Below are positions 26,612 to 33,796 of a stretch of DNA of 64,000 bases, one piece after another. Under the pieces are notes generated by a model. The model did not search any database. It was not told the DNA's origin and saw nothing but the letters and a program-made list of their open reading frames with translations. The translations under genes were made by a program, and so were the position numbers. The stretch covers positions 154,389 to 218,388 of the forward strand of contig NZ_NKYF01000014.1 of NCBI RefSeq assembly GCF_002262885.1, given 5' to 3'. Each line of letters begins with the position of its first letter. Positions within the stretch are counted from its first letter, which is position 1. This DNA is from Pseudonocardia sp. MH-G8. Its GTDB lineage: Bacteria > Actinomycetota > Actinomycetes > Mycobacteriales > Pseudonocardiaceae.

Positions 26612-27517
26612 ATGCGATTGTCCTACATCGGATCCGGGCCGTATTGCTACGCCAATTCGCTCGCCATGGTCCTCGGGTCCGGCGCGCCCGAGCCGTCCGC
26701 GATCGAGGTGCTGACCGGCTCCCCGTTCGGCTTCCGGTACGAGGACGGGCTGGCGTGGTTCGACCCGTTGGGCTGGGACCCGGGTCTCGGCCTGGACGAG
26801 GCCCTCGACCTGCTGGGATGGACGTGCGAGCGCACGGCGGGCGGGTCGGCGACCGGTGCCGTCCAGCGACTGCGGGACGCCGGCGGACCGGTGCTCGTCG
26901 GCCCGCTGGAGATGGGCCTGCTCGGGTACCAACCGGGGTCGGGCACCGCGATCGGGGCCGATCATTTCGTGGTCGTCACCGCGGTGGCCGACGAGGTGGT
27001 GCACCTGCACGACCCGCACGGATTCCCGTTCGCCACCCTGCCGGTCGATGAATTCGCCGCCGCGTGGGAGTCGGTGGCATTCAGCTACCGGGCGGAGCCG
27101 TTCACGATGCGCAGCGCGTTCCGCCGGGTGCGCTCCGTCGACCTGCGGGACGCACTGCGGGCCTCGCTCCCCACTGCGCGGCGCCGGCTCACCCCGGACG
27201 TCGAGAGCCCGGCGGCCGCGGTCGGACGGTTCGCCGCAGACGTGGCCGGCGGGCTGACCGCCGCGCAGACCGGGCACTTGGTGCACTTCGCCGTCCGGGT
27301 CGGCGCGCGGCGGCTCACCGACGCGGCCGTGTGGCTCGGTCGGCTCGGCCTCGACACCGCTTCCGCGGTGTCGCAGCGCCAGGCGCATCTGGTCGGCGGC
27401 CTGCAGTACCCGCTCATGGCCGGCCACGACGCAGAAGCCGTGGCGCTGCTGCGCGATCTCGCACCCACGTACGCAGAACTGGACGAGGCGCTCGCCGCCT
27501 CCGGAGTGGCGCGCTGA
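26612..27517 (+). CDS. BtrH N-terminal / C39-like peptidase-fold protein
   Basis: 301 aa from MRLSYIGSGPYCYANSLAMV. The N-terminal cysteine in GPYCYANSLAMVLGS followed by a histidine in GADHFVVVTAVADEVVHLHD and an aspartate (HDPHGFPFATLP) gives the Cys-His-Asp order of papain-like BtrH/C39 proteins. BtrH transfers acyl groups; related proteins hydrolyse peptides. The C-terminal half is helical. The last 17 codons (ending PTYAELDEALAASGVAR) recur as a decayed copy at 27690-27780, evidence of a past tandem duplication. The natural substrate is unknown. Confidence 0.7.
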   Translation: MRLSYIGSGPYCYANSLAMVLGSGAPEPSAIEVLTGSPFGFRYEDGLAWFDPLGWDPGLGLDEALDLLGWTCERTAGGSATGAVQRLRDAGGPVLVGPLEMGLLGYQPGSGTAIGADHFVVVTAVADEVVHLHDPHGFPFATLPVDEFAAAWESVAFSYRAEPFTMRSAFRRVRSVDLRDALRASLPTARRRLTPDVESPAAAVGRFAADVAGGLTAAQTGHLVHFAVRVGARRLTDAAVWLGRLGLDTASAVSQRQAHLVGGLQYPLMAGHDAEAVALLRDLAPTYAELDEALAASGVAR

Positions 27518-27603
27518 CGTCCGGCGCCATTCGCCGGGCGAGCGGGACCACCCGTAGTGGCACCCACCGTGAGCGTGTTGCGAGAGGACCCGGGTTCCCG
27601 ACT

Positions 27604-27672
27604 CCATGATCAGTAAGTCGGCGCGTTCGCGGGTGGATTTCGCCCGTTTTCGCGCCGACTTACTGATCATGG
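27604..27672. repeat. 22-bp inverted repeat (hairpin) after the BtrH-like gene
   Basis: CCATGATCAGTAAGTCGGCG and two further bases (27604-27625) pair perfectly with 27651-27672; the 25-nt loop itself contains a CGGG/CCCG mini-stem. It lies between the intact gene and its decayed 3' copy. It may act as a terminator, but the length and internal stem are more like a palindromic repeat element. Confidence 0.85.
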
Positions 27673-27689
27673 CCAGTCGGGCCGGGATC

Positions 27690-27782
27690 GGTGCCCACGT
27701 ACGTCGAGCTGGACGTCGCAATCCTCGCTTCCGGAGTAGCGCCCGGACGTTTGGCCCCATCCGCTGGGCGAGATGAGGGAAG
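27690..27782 (+). pseudogene. decayed duplicate of the 3' end of the BtrH-like gene
   Basis: The DNA from CCCACGTACGTCGAGCTGG to CCGCTGGGCGAG repeats, with scattered changes, the 27468-27540 end of the upstream gene plus its 3' flank. In the same frame it reads PTYVELDVAILASGVAP against PTYAELDEALAASGVAR. The stop codon is lost and no upstream part of the gene remains. It is a remnant of a tandem duplication mostly deleted. Confidence 0.75.
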
Positions 27783-27885
27783 CCCCTTTCGGCGCAATGC
27801 CGGAAAGTGTGGGTGCGGCGCAGGCAGGGGTACGCGAGGAGGCGGCTGTCGTTCCGGCGGCGTGATTCGACGGAAGGAACCAGGT

Positions 27886-28323
27886 ATGGCCTCGACGAAC
27901 GAAGCGGTGGCGCCCGCAGTGCTGCGGGTACCCGGCGGGAACGGGTCGGGGCCGGGCGGGCCGTCGCCGCTGGAGGAGTTGCGGGCGAGCCTGCGCAGGT
28001 TGCTCGCCACGCTGCTGGAACGCGCGTTCGGCCTCGCGCTGGACGGGGTGGAGGGGCTCGCCGCGTGGTGCGACGACGTGGCCGCGCGCGGCGGGATCCG
28101 GGTGAACGCCCTGCTCGGCGGCGCGCGTGCCGCGCTCGGCGGGCGCAACCCGGTGTGGGGTGCGCTGCTGGGAGCCGTGGGTCGCATGGGTACCGGGGCC
28201 AAGGTCGCGCTGATCCTCGCGCTCGTGCTGGCGCTGGTCCTGCTGCCGGTGACGGTCGTCCTGTTGCTGCTGGTGCTGATCGTGGCGGCGGTCGTAGCGG
28301 CGATCCGCACCGCCGGGCGTTGA
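27886..28323 (+). CDS. small membrane protein upstream of the gas vesicle operon
   Basis: 145 aa from MASTNEAVAPAVLRVPGGNG, with GGAAGGAACCAGG just upstream. The N-terminal two thirds are amphipathic and helical; residues about 103-140 are strongly hydrophobic (VALILALVLALVLLPVTVVL), long enough for one or two membrane passes. No known domain is recognised. It is codirectional with the gvp genes but separated from them by 221 bp, so membership of the gvp operon is uncertain. Confidence 0.65.
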   Translation: MASTNEAVAPAVLRVPGGNGSGPGGPSPLEELRASLRRLLATLLERAFGLALDGVEGLAAWCDDVAARGGIRVNALLGGARAALGGRNPVWGALLGAVGRMGTGAKVALILALVLALVLLPVTVVLLLLVLIVAAVVAAIRTAGR

Positions 28324-28544
28324 TCGTTGTTGCTCTGCGTCCGTCTGTGGACGCTCTCAGCCCATTGGCCCTGCAATTCCCCCGACTGCCCAGTAGCCGG
28401 GGACGGCTGCGGGCATCGTCTGCTCCGAACGGCGCAAAAATCGCGGCCGGGCTGCGGTGGAGTGTTCGGGATCTGCACGCGGGGTAGTCGCTGGAGCGCT
28501 CCCGAGAAGTGGATTGCGCACATCGGCGAGACGGAGGAGCAGCA

Positions 28545-29213
28545 GTGAAATGTGGAGCGCGGGTAGCCCTCGGCGTAGCCGGCGGCTACTTCCTCGGACG
28601 GACCAAGAAGATGAAGCTCGCCCTGATGTTCGCCGGCATGGCGGCAGGCCAGAAGGCCGGCGGGCCGGGTGAGCTGTTGAAGGGTGGCACAAAGCTGCTG
28701 AGCTCCTCGCCCGAGCTCGCGAAGCTCACCGACGTGGTGCGTGGCCGGCTGCTGGAGGCGGGCAAGGGAGCCGCGATGGCGGTGGCCACCCGGCAGGTCG
28801 AATCGCTCACCGACCGGGTCGGCAAGCGGGTGGAGTCGCTGGGCGACCTCGGCACGTCGCGTCGCGAGCCCGCGGACGACGAGCGCGCTCCGGCCGACGA
28901 CCGCGCCGAGGAGCCCGAAGAGGACACTGCGGGGGCCGAGGACGCGGGCGACGTGGACGCCGACGACGAGGAGCCGGCACCGACCCGGCGTGCGGCGCGT
29001 GCACCGGCCGCGAAGGCGCCGTCCGGCGGTGGGGCCAAGGGCGGTGGGGGCAAGAACGCCTCGGCCACCGCGACCGTCCGGCGGGCCGGCACGGCGGCGG
29101 GTGGCGGGGGGCGTACCGCGGGCAAGGCCGCGGCGGGCACGGCGGGAAAGACCGCTGCGGCCCGCAAGCCCGCTCGCGCCACGCGCACCCGCAGGGGTGA
29201 GGGCAATGGCTGA
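28545..29213 (+). CDS. GvpY-like gas vesicle accessory protein
   Basis: 222 aa from GTG, with GGAGGAGCAG at the right distance. It starts KCGARVALGVAGGYFLGRTK, a short hydrophobic helix also found in actinobacterial gvp accessory proteins. The rest is charged, then Ala/Gly/Lys-rich and low complexity, ending in a basic tail (ARKPARATRTRRGE). The stop overlaps the SRPBCC gene by 8 bp. In Streptomyces the corresponding operon is gvpOAFGYZJLSK; by position and style this is the Y-like gene. The molecular role is not established. Confidence 0.6.
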   Translation: MKCGARVALGVAGGYFLGRTKKMKLALMFAGMAAGQKAGGPGELLKGGTKLLSSSPELAKLTDVVRGRLLEAGKGAAMAVATRQVESLTDRVGKRVESLGDLGTSRREPADDERAPADDRAEEPEEDTAGAEDAGDVDADDEEPAPTRRAARAPAAKAPSGGGAKGGGGKNASATATVRRAGTAAGGGGRTAGKAAAGTAGKTAAARKPARATRTRRGEGNG

Positions 29214-30438
29214 CGGAGGAGCGACGGAGAAGCTCAAGGACGCGGTGCCCACCGACGCGCTGCGCGATGCGGGCCAGCGGCTGCTGGGGCTGCTCGTCCA
29301 GCGGGCCGCCGAGGCCGCGACGGACCGGGTCACCTCGCTGTCCGACCGGCTCACCGGCGTGGCCGAGAACGGGGGCGAGGGCCTGCGGGAGGCGCTGAAC
29401 CCCGATGGTGACCGGCGGGACGGGGACGACGACGGCGACTCGTCGCCAGGCCTGCTGAGCCGCGGGTTCGGCGCCGTCAAGGACAAGGTGAAGGACGTGT
29501 TCGGAGGCGGCGGAGGCGGTGGTGGCTCCGGCGGCGGCAAGAAGCTGAAGGTCACCGTCATCAGCGAGGACCTCGACGTGGGGCTGCCGCTGCGCACCAC
29601 CTACGACCTGTGGACGCAGTTCTCCGACTTCCCCACCTTCATGAAGAAGGTCGGGAGCGTCGAACAGGCCAGCGACGAGAAGCTGAACTGGAAGGCCCAG
29701 GTCGTGTGGTCGCACCGCACCTGGGAGGCCACGATCGTCGAGCAGGTGCCCGACTCGCACATCGTGTGGCGGTCGAAGGGCGCCAAGGGGCACGTGGACG
29801 GGGCGGTGACCTTCACCGGTCTCGGACCCAACCTCACCCGCGTGCTGCTGGTCCTCGAGTACCACCCGCAGGGCCTGTTCGAGCGCACCGGCAACCTCTG
29901 GCGCGCGCAGGGCAGGCGCGCTCGGCTGGAGTTCCAGCACTTCCGCCGGCACGCGATGAGCAACGTGCTCATGCACCAGGACGAGGTCGAGGGCTGGCGC
30001 GGCGAGATCCACGACAGCGAGGTCGTGAAGACCCACGAGGAGGCCCTCGAGGAGGAGCAGCGCGCCCAGCAGGAGTCCGAGGACGAGTCCGGTGAGGAGG
30101 CCTACGGCGAGGACCAGGACGAGGACCAGGACCAGGACGGGTTCGAGGACGACGACGAGTACGCCGCGGAGGAGGGCGAGCCGGTCGACGAGGACCCGGT
30201 CGACGAGGACTACGCCGACGAGGCCGATACCGACGAGGCCGATACCGACGAGGCCGATACCGACGAGGCCGATACCGACGAGGCCGATACCGACGAGGAC
30301 TACGCGGACGAGGACTACGCGGACGAGGACTACGCGGACGAGGACTACGCCGACGAGGCGGACGAGGAAGCCGATGCCGAGCCCGAGGACCGGGAACCGG
30401 TGACGGCGTCGAGATCACGACGGGGCGGTGACGCATGA
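29206..30438 (+). CDS. gvpZ: SRPBCC-domain gas vesicle protein with acidic repeat tail (GvpZ-like)
   Basis: 410 aa. Residues 1-95 are polar and helical, then a glycine-rich linker. Residues about 105-245 form an SRPBCC/polyketide-cyclase domain (KLKVTVISEDLDVGLPLRTT, YDLWTQFSDFPTFMKKVGSV, WEATIVEQVPDSHIVWRSKG). The last 130 residues are extremely acidic, with 5-residue tandem repeats (DEADT five times, DEDYA four times). The SRPBCC part is the Z-type gene of actinobacterial gvp operons. The tail would be disordered and highly charged; its purpose is unknown. It overlaps both neighbours. Confidence 0.75.
   Translation: MADGGATEKLKDAVPTDALRDAGQRLLGLLVQRAAEAATDRVTSLSDRLTGVAENGGEGLREALNPDGDRRDGDDDGDSSPGLLSRGFGAVKDKVKDVFGGGGGGGGSGGGKKLKVTVISEDLDVGLPLRTTYDLWTQFSDFPTFMKKVGSVEQASDEKLNWKAQVVWSHRTWEATIVEQVPDSHIVWRSKGAKGHVDGAVTFTGLGPNLTRVLLVLEYHPQGLFERTGNLWRAQGRRARLEFQHFRRHAMSNVLMHQDEVEGWRGEIHDSEVVKTHEEALEEEQRAQQESEDESGEEAYGEDQDEDQDQDGFEDDDEYAAEEGEPVDEDPVDEDYADEADTDEADTDEADTDEADTDEADTDEDYADEDYADEDYADEDYADEADEEADAEPEDREPVTASRSRRGGDA
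30222..30356 (+). repeat. in-frame 15-bp tandem repeats encoding DEADT and DEDYA units
   Basis: GACGAGGCCGATACC repeats five times, followed by four copies of GACGAGGACTACGCG, inside the SRPBCC gene. The units are nearly identical at DNA level, implying recent slippage expansion. Repeat number is likely to vary between strains. Confidence 0.9.
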
Positions 30439-30881
30439 CAGTGGCAACCCAGCGACAGGGCGGCGGCGGCGGAGGGTACGTCGAACGTGGCGGTGGTGGT
30501 GGCTCCGGGAGCCTCGCCGACGTCGTCGAGCTCATCCTGGACAAGGGCCTGGTCATCGACGTCTTCGTGCGGGTCTCCCTGGTCGGGATCGAGATCCTGA
30601 CCATCGACGCGCGGATCGTGGTGGCGAGCGTCGACACGTTCCTGCGCTTCGCGGAGGCGACCAACCGCCTGGACCTGTACGGGAAGGGCAAGGGCGGAAC
30701 GGACCTGCCCGGGCTCATGCAGGGGATGACCGAGGGCGGCGCCAAGGGCAAGACGTCGGGCATGCTCGACGCGGCCGTCGACAAGGTCGACGAGGTGCTG
30801 ACCAAGGGCCGGGAGGGCCGGGAGCGCGAGGAGGCGCCGCGCCGTCGTCCGCAGCGCCGGGAGCGGGAGCGCGAGGAATGA
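30435..30881 (+). CDS. gvpA: gas vesicle structural protein GvpA
   Basis: 148 aa. The core VVELILDKGLVIDVFVRVSL to VGIEILTIDARIVVASVDTF is the classic GvpA shell sequence: two short helices flanking a beta hairpin that forms the hydrophobic ribs of the gas vesicle wall. It carries an unusual glycine-rich N-terminal extension (about 24 residues) and a long basic C-terminal tail ending REREE. These extensions are larger than in textbook GvpA (about 70 aa) but are seen in actinobacterial homologues. Start ATG overlaps the upstream stop. Confidence 0.9.
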   Translation: MTVATQRQGGGGGGYVERGGGGGSGSLADVVELILDKGLVIDVFVRVSLVGIEILTIDARIVVASVDTFLRFAEATNRLDLYGKGKGGTDLPGLMQGMTEGGAKGKTSGMLDAAVDKVDEVLTKGREGREREEAPRRRPQRREREREE

Positions 30882-31615
30882 CCGCCACCTACGTCTACGG
30901 GCTGGTCGGCGCGGGCGCGCAGCTGCCCGACGACCTGACCGGCCTGGGCCCGTCGGGGAAGGTGTCCACGATCGTCCACCGCGACGTCGCGGCGATCGTC
31001 GGCGACGTGCCGGCCGACCGGCCGCTGGGCACCCGCGACGACCTGCTCGCCCACGAGGCCGTGGTGGACACCGTCGCGTCGAGCACCGCGGTGCTCCCGA
31101 TGCGCTTCCCGGCCGTGGTCGAGGAGGAGGGTGTGGTGGAGGAGCTGCTCGCGCCCCACCACGACCGCTTCGTGACCGCGCTGGGCGAGCTCGAGGGGCG
31201 CGTGCAGTACACGCTCAAGGGCCGCTACGAGCAGGACGTGGTGCTGCGCGAGGTGCTCGAGGCCGACCCGGAGATCCGGCAGCTGCAGGCGGAGGTCCGC
31301 GACCTGCCCGAGGACGCCACCTACCACCAGCGGCTCCGGCTGGGCGAGCTCGTGGTCGGGGCGCTCGAGGAGCGGCGCGACACCGAGGCGGAGCAGCTGG
31401 TGACGCGGCTGGAGCCGTACGCGGTCGGGGTCGTCGAGCACCATCCGGGCCAACCCGACGACGTCGTGCACGCGGCCTTCCTGGTGGAGCGCGAGCGCGC
31501 GCAGGAGTTCGAGGACGCGGTCGAGGAGCAGGGAGAACAGCTGCACGGGCGGGCGCGGCTGCGGCTGCTCGGTCCGCTCGCGCCGTACGACTTCGTCCCC
31601 GGGGACGAGCAGTAG
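30878..31615 (+). CDS. gvpF: gas vesicle protein GvpF (GvpF/L family)
   Basis: 245 aa. GvpF/GvpL family: N-terminal ferredoxin-like half (TATYVYGLVGAG, VVDTVASSTAVLPMRFPAVV) and C-terminal half with LTGPLAPYDF-type ending (LRLLGPLAPYDFVPGDEQ). GvpF binds GvpA and is needed early in vesicle assembly; it is also found in the vesicle wall. ATG overlaps the gvpA stop. A second member of the same family is at 32569-33327. Confidence 0.92.
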   Translation: MTATYVYGLVGAGAQLPDDLTGLGPSGKVSTIVHRDVAAIVGDVPADRPLGTRDDLLAHEAVVDTVASSTAVLPMRFPAVVEEEGVVEELLAPHHDRFVTALGELEGRVQYTLKGRYEQDVVLREVLEADPEIRQLQAEVRDLPEDATYHQRLRLGELVVGALEERRDTEAEQLVTRLEPYAVGVVEHHPGQPDDVVHAAFLVERERAQEFEDAVEEQGEQLHGRARLRLLGPLAPYDFVPGDEQ

Positions 31616-31848
31616 TGGGCTTGCTCTCGGGTCTGCTCGGCCTGCCGCTCGCCCCCGTGCGGGGCGTGATGTGGCTGGCCGAGCAGATCCACGACCACGC
31701 CGAGGAGCAGTACTACGACCCGGTGCGCATCCGCGCGCACCTGGAACGGGTCGACGAGGCGCGGCGGGCGGGCGAGGTCTCCGAGGAGGAGGCGGCCGAG
31801 CTGGAGAACGAGTTGCTGCAGCGGCTGATGGTGCGTCGGCAGCAGTGA
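31615..31848 (+). CDS. gvpG: gas vesicle protein GvpG
   Basis: 77 aa from a GTG that shares one base with the gvpF stop. GLLSGLLGLPLAPVRGVMWL then a charged amphipathic helix (EVSEEEAAELENELLQRLMV) is the standard GvpG pattern. GvpG is a small minor protein acting with F and L in vesicle assembly. Confidence 0.92.
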   Translation: MGLLSGLLGLPLAPVRGVMWLAEQIHDHAEEQYYDPVRIRAHLERVDEARRAGEVSEEEAAELENELLQRLMVRRQQ

Positions 31849-31863
31849 CCGGGAAGGAGCCGG

Positions 31864-32220
31864 ATGGCTGACGAGGAGCAGGTGGCCGACCAGGAGCAGG
31901 AGAAACCCCGCCGTCCGCGGCGGGCGCGCCCCAGCGCAGGCACGGGGTCCGACGGGCTGGTGCCGGCCGCGGTCGCGGCGCGCCGGGCCGCGCAGCAGGT
32001 CGCGGACTTCACCGGGCGCAGCCCCGAGTGCGTGATCTCGATCGAGCGGGCCGACGAGGGCTGGCAGGTCGGCGTGGAGGTCGTGGAGTCCACCCGCATC
32101 CCCGACACCCAGGACGTGCTCGCGATCTACGAGGTGTCCGTCGACCGCCACGGCGACCTCGTCTCCTACCGCCGCACCCGCCGCTACGCCCGTGGCCAGC
32201 TCGACGAGAGGTGCCGATGA
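31864..32220 (+). CDS. gvpO: gas vesicle protein GvpO
   Basis: 118 aa. Acidic/basic low-complexity N-terminus, then the GvpO domain: VAARRAAQQVADFTGRSPEC, ISIERADEGWQVGVEVVEST and VLAIYEVSVDRHGDLVSYRR. GvpO is required for vesicle formation in actinobacteria and haloarchaea. In Streptomyces it is the first gene of the operon; here it has moved to the middle. Its stop overlaps the gvpJ start. Confidence 0.92.
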   Translation: MADEEQVADQEQEKPRRPRRARPSAGTGSDGLVPAAVAARRAAQQVADFTGRSPECVISIERADEGWQVGVEVVESTRIPDTQDVLAIYEVSVDRHGDLVSYRRTRRYARGQLDERCR

Positions 32221-32576
32221 CATCAGGTGGAATGCCCGTGCCCGGCCGTTCCCGCACGCCCGACCACCGCCAGGAGTCGACGAACCTCGCCGACATCCTG
32301 GAACGCGTCCTGGACAAGGGTGTCGTGATCGCCGGCGACATCCGGGTGAACCTGCTCGACATCGAGCTGCTGACGATCAAGATCAGGCTGCTCGTCGCGT
32401 CGGTGGACAAGGCGCGGGAGATGGGCATCGACTGGTGGGAGCACGACCCCACGCTCAGCTCCGGGCAGCGCGACCTTGCCGAGGAGAACCGGCAGCTGCG
32501 TGAACGCATCGACGCGCTGGAGTCGGGCGGTGCTCCGGCCGTGGAGCAGGCAGAGCGGGAGGAACCAGGTGGCTGA
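32217..32576 (+). CDS. gvpJ: gas vesicle protein GvpJ (GvpA paralogue)
   Basis: 119 aa from the ATG overlapping the gvpO stop. Contains the GvpA-type block LADILERVLDKGVVIAGDIR to NLLDIELLTIKIRLLVASVD, then a helical acidic tail (ENRQLRERIDALE). J-type paralogues are minor wall components thought to help nucleate or cap the vesicle. The C-terminal coiled-coil-like tail is what separates it from gvpA and from the short paralogue at 33324. Confidence 0.9.
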   Translation: MTSGGMPVPGRSRTPDHRQESTNLADILERVLDKGVVIAGDIRVNLLDIELLTIKIRLLVASVDKAREMGIDWWEHDPTLSSGQRDLAEENRQLRERIDALESGGAPAVEQAEREEPGG

Positions 32577-33327
32577 CACCGTCGTGTACGTCTACGCGGT
32601 CACCGACGCCGACGCCCCCGAGTCGTCCGTCGGTACGGGCGTCGACGGCGCCCCCGTCCGCCGGATCGTCGCCGGGCCGCACGCCGCGGTCGTCGCATCG
32701 GTCGACGCCGTGCGGTTCGGCGAGGAGGCGTTGCGCCGCAGCCTGGAGGACCTGCAGTGGCTGGAGGCCACCGCGCGGGCGCACCACGCCGTGGTGGACG
32801 CGGCCGCGCAGGCCGGTCCGGTGGCGCCGGTCCGGCTCGCCACCATCTACCTCGACGACGAGCGCGTGCGCGGCCTGCTCGACGAGCGCGCGACGGCGTT
32901 CGCGGCGGCGCTCGACCGGATCCGCGGACGCGTCGAGTGGGGGGTGAAGGGCTACGCCGTGCCCTCGGACGCGCCGGTGGAGCCCGAGCCCGCCGACGGC
33001 GGTGGGCCGGGGCGGTCCTACCTCGCGCGCCGGCTCGCGGAGCGCAACCGGGCCGCGCGTGGCCAGGAGGAGGCGCTCGCCGCGGCCGAGGCGGTGCACC
33101 GCGCGCTCGCGGCCGTCACGCGGGCCGCCCGCCGGTACCCGCCGCAGGACCCGCGCCTGACCGGGCGCGAGGAGGAGATGGTGCTCAACGCCGCCTACCT
33201 CGTCGACGCCGATGGCGCCGCGGACCTGCACCGCACCGTCGAGGAGCGGTCCGGCGCCGGGGTGCGCCTCGAGCTCACCGGCCCCTGGGCGCCGTACTCG
33301 TTCGCGACCCTGGAGGAGCAGCCGTGA
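32569..33327 (+). CDS. gvpL: gas vesicle protein GvpL (GvpF/L family)
   Basis: 252 aa from GTG, overlapping gvpJ by 8 bp. GvpF/L fold: VVYVYAVTDADAPESSVGTG, VAPVRLATIYLDDERVRGLL and the ending RLELTGPWAPYSFATLEEQP. It has a longer central insertion than the F paralogue (SYLARRLAERNRAARGQEEA). GvpL is proposed to bridge GvpA with the other accessory proteins. Confidence 0.92.
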   Translation: MADTVVYVYAVTDADAPESSVGTGVDGAPVRRIVAGPHAAVVASVDAVRFGEEALRRSLEDLQWLEATARAHHAVVDAAAQAGPVAPVRLATIYLDDERVRGLLDERATAFAAALDRIRGRVEWGVKGYAVPSDAPVEPEPADGGGPGRSYLARRLAERNRAARGQEEALAAAEAVHRALAAVTRAARRYPPQDPRLTGREEEMVLNAAYLVDADGAADLHRTVEERSGAGVRLELTGPWAPYSFATLEEQP

Positions 33328-33506
33328 CGCTCGCCCCCGACCGCGCCCCTGACCGCGAGGTGGCGCTGGTGGACCTGCTGGACCGGCTGCTGGCCGGCGG
33401 CGTCGTCATCACCGGGGAGGTCACGATCTCGCTGGCCGAGGTCGACCTGGTGCACGTCTCGCTGCGCGCCCTGATCAGCTCCGTGCAGACGCTGGTGGAG
33501 CCGTGA
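33324..33506 (+). CDS. gvpS: short GvpA-family paralogue (GvpS/GvpM type)
   Basis: 60 aa from GTG overlapping the gvpL stop. Almost entirely the GvpA core: VDLLDRLLAGGVVITGEVTI then SLAEVDLVHVSLRALISSVQ. By order (J, L, S, K) it corresponds to Streptomyces gvpS; haloarchaeal nomenclature would call a similar short paralogue gvpM. A minor structural or assembly role is inferred from the family. Confidence 0.85.
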   Translation: MTLAPDRAPDREVALVDLLDRLLAGGVVITGEVTISLAEVDLVHVSLRALISSVQTLVEP

Positions 33507-33796
33507 CCGAGGTGCCGGAGCGGCTCGAGCTCGATCCCGACTCGGTGGGCCGCGGGCTGGGCAGGCTCGTCCTCACGCTCGTCGAGCTGATCCGCCAGCT
33601 CATGGAGCGCCAGGCCCTGCGCCGGGTGGAGGCCGGCGACCTGCCCGAGGAGAAGGTCGAGGAGCTCGGGCTCGGGCTGATGCGCCTGGAGGAGGCCATG
33701 ACCGAGCTGCGGGAGCACTTCGGCCTGCGGCCCGAGGACCTGAACATCGACCTCGGCCCGCTGGGAGACCTGCTGCCCCACGACCCCGGGCGCTGA
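33503..33796 (+). CDS. gvpK: gas vesicle protein GvpK
   Basis: 97 aa from GTG overlapping the gvpS stop. GvpK signature: LELDPDSVGRGLGRLVLTLV, ELIRQLMERQALRRVEAGDL and LGLGLMRLEEAMTELREHFG. The protein is needed for vesicle maturation. It is the last gene of the operon; the converging mimR-like gene ends directly at its 3' side with no space for a separate terminator. Confidence 0.93.
   Translation: MTEVPERLELDPDSVGRGLGRLVLTLVELIRQLMERQALRRVEAGDLPEEKVEELGLGLMRLEEAMTELREHFGLRPEDLNIDLGPLGDLLPHDPGR

Noticed and set aside
27660..29600. 646-codon minus-strand frame across the gas vesicle start region
   Set aside because: Shadow of Ala/Gly-rich coding sequence on the other strand; spans the hairpin and intergenic regions.
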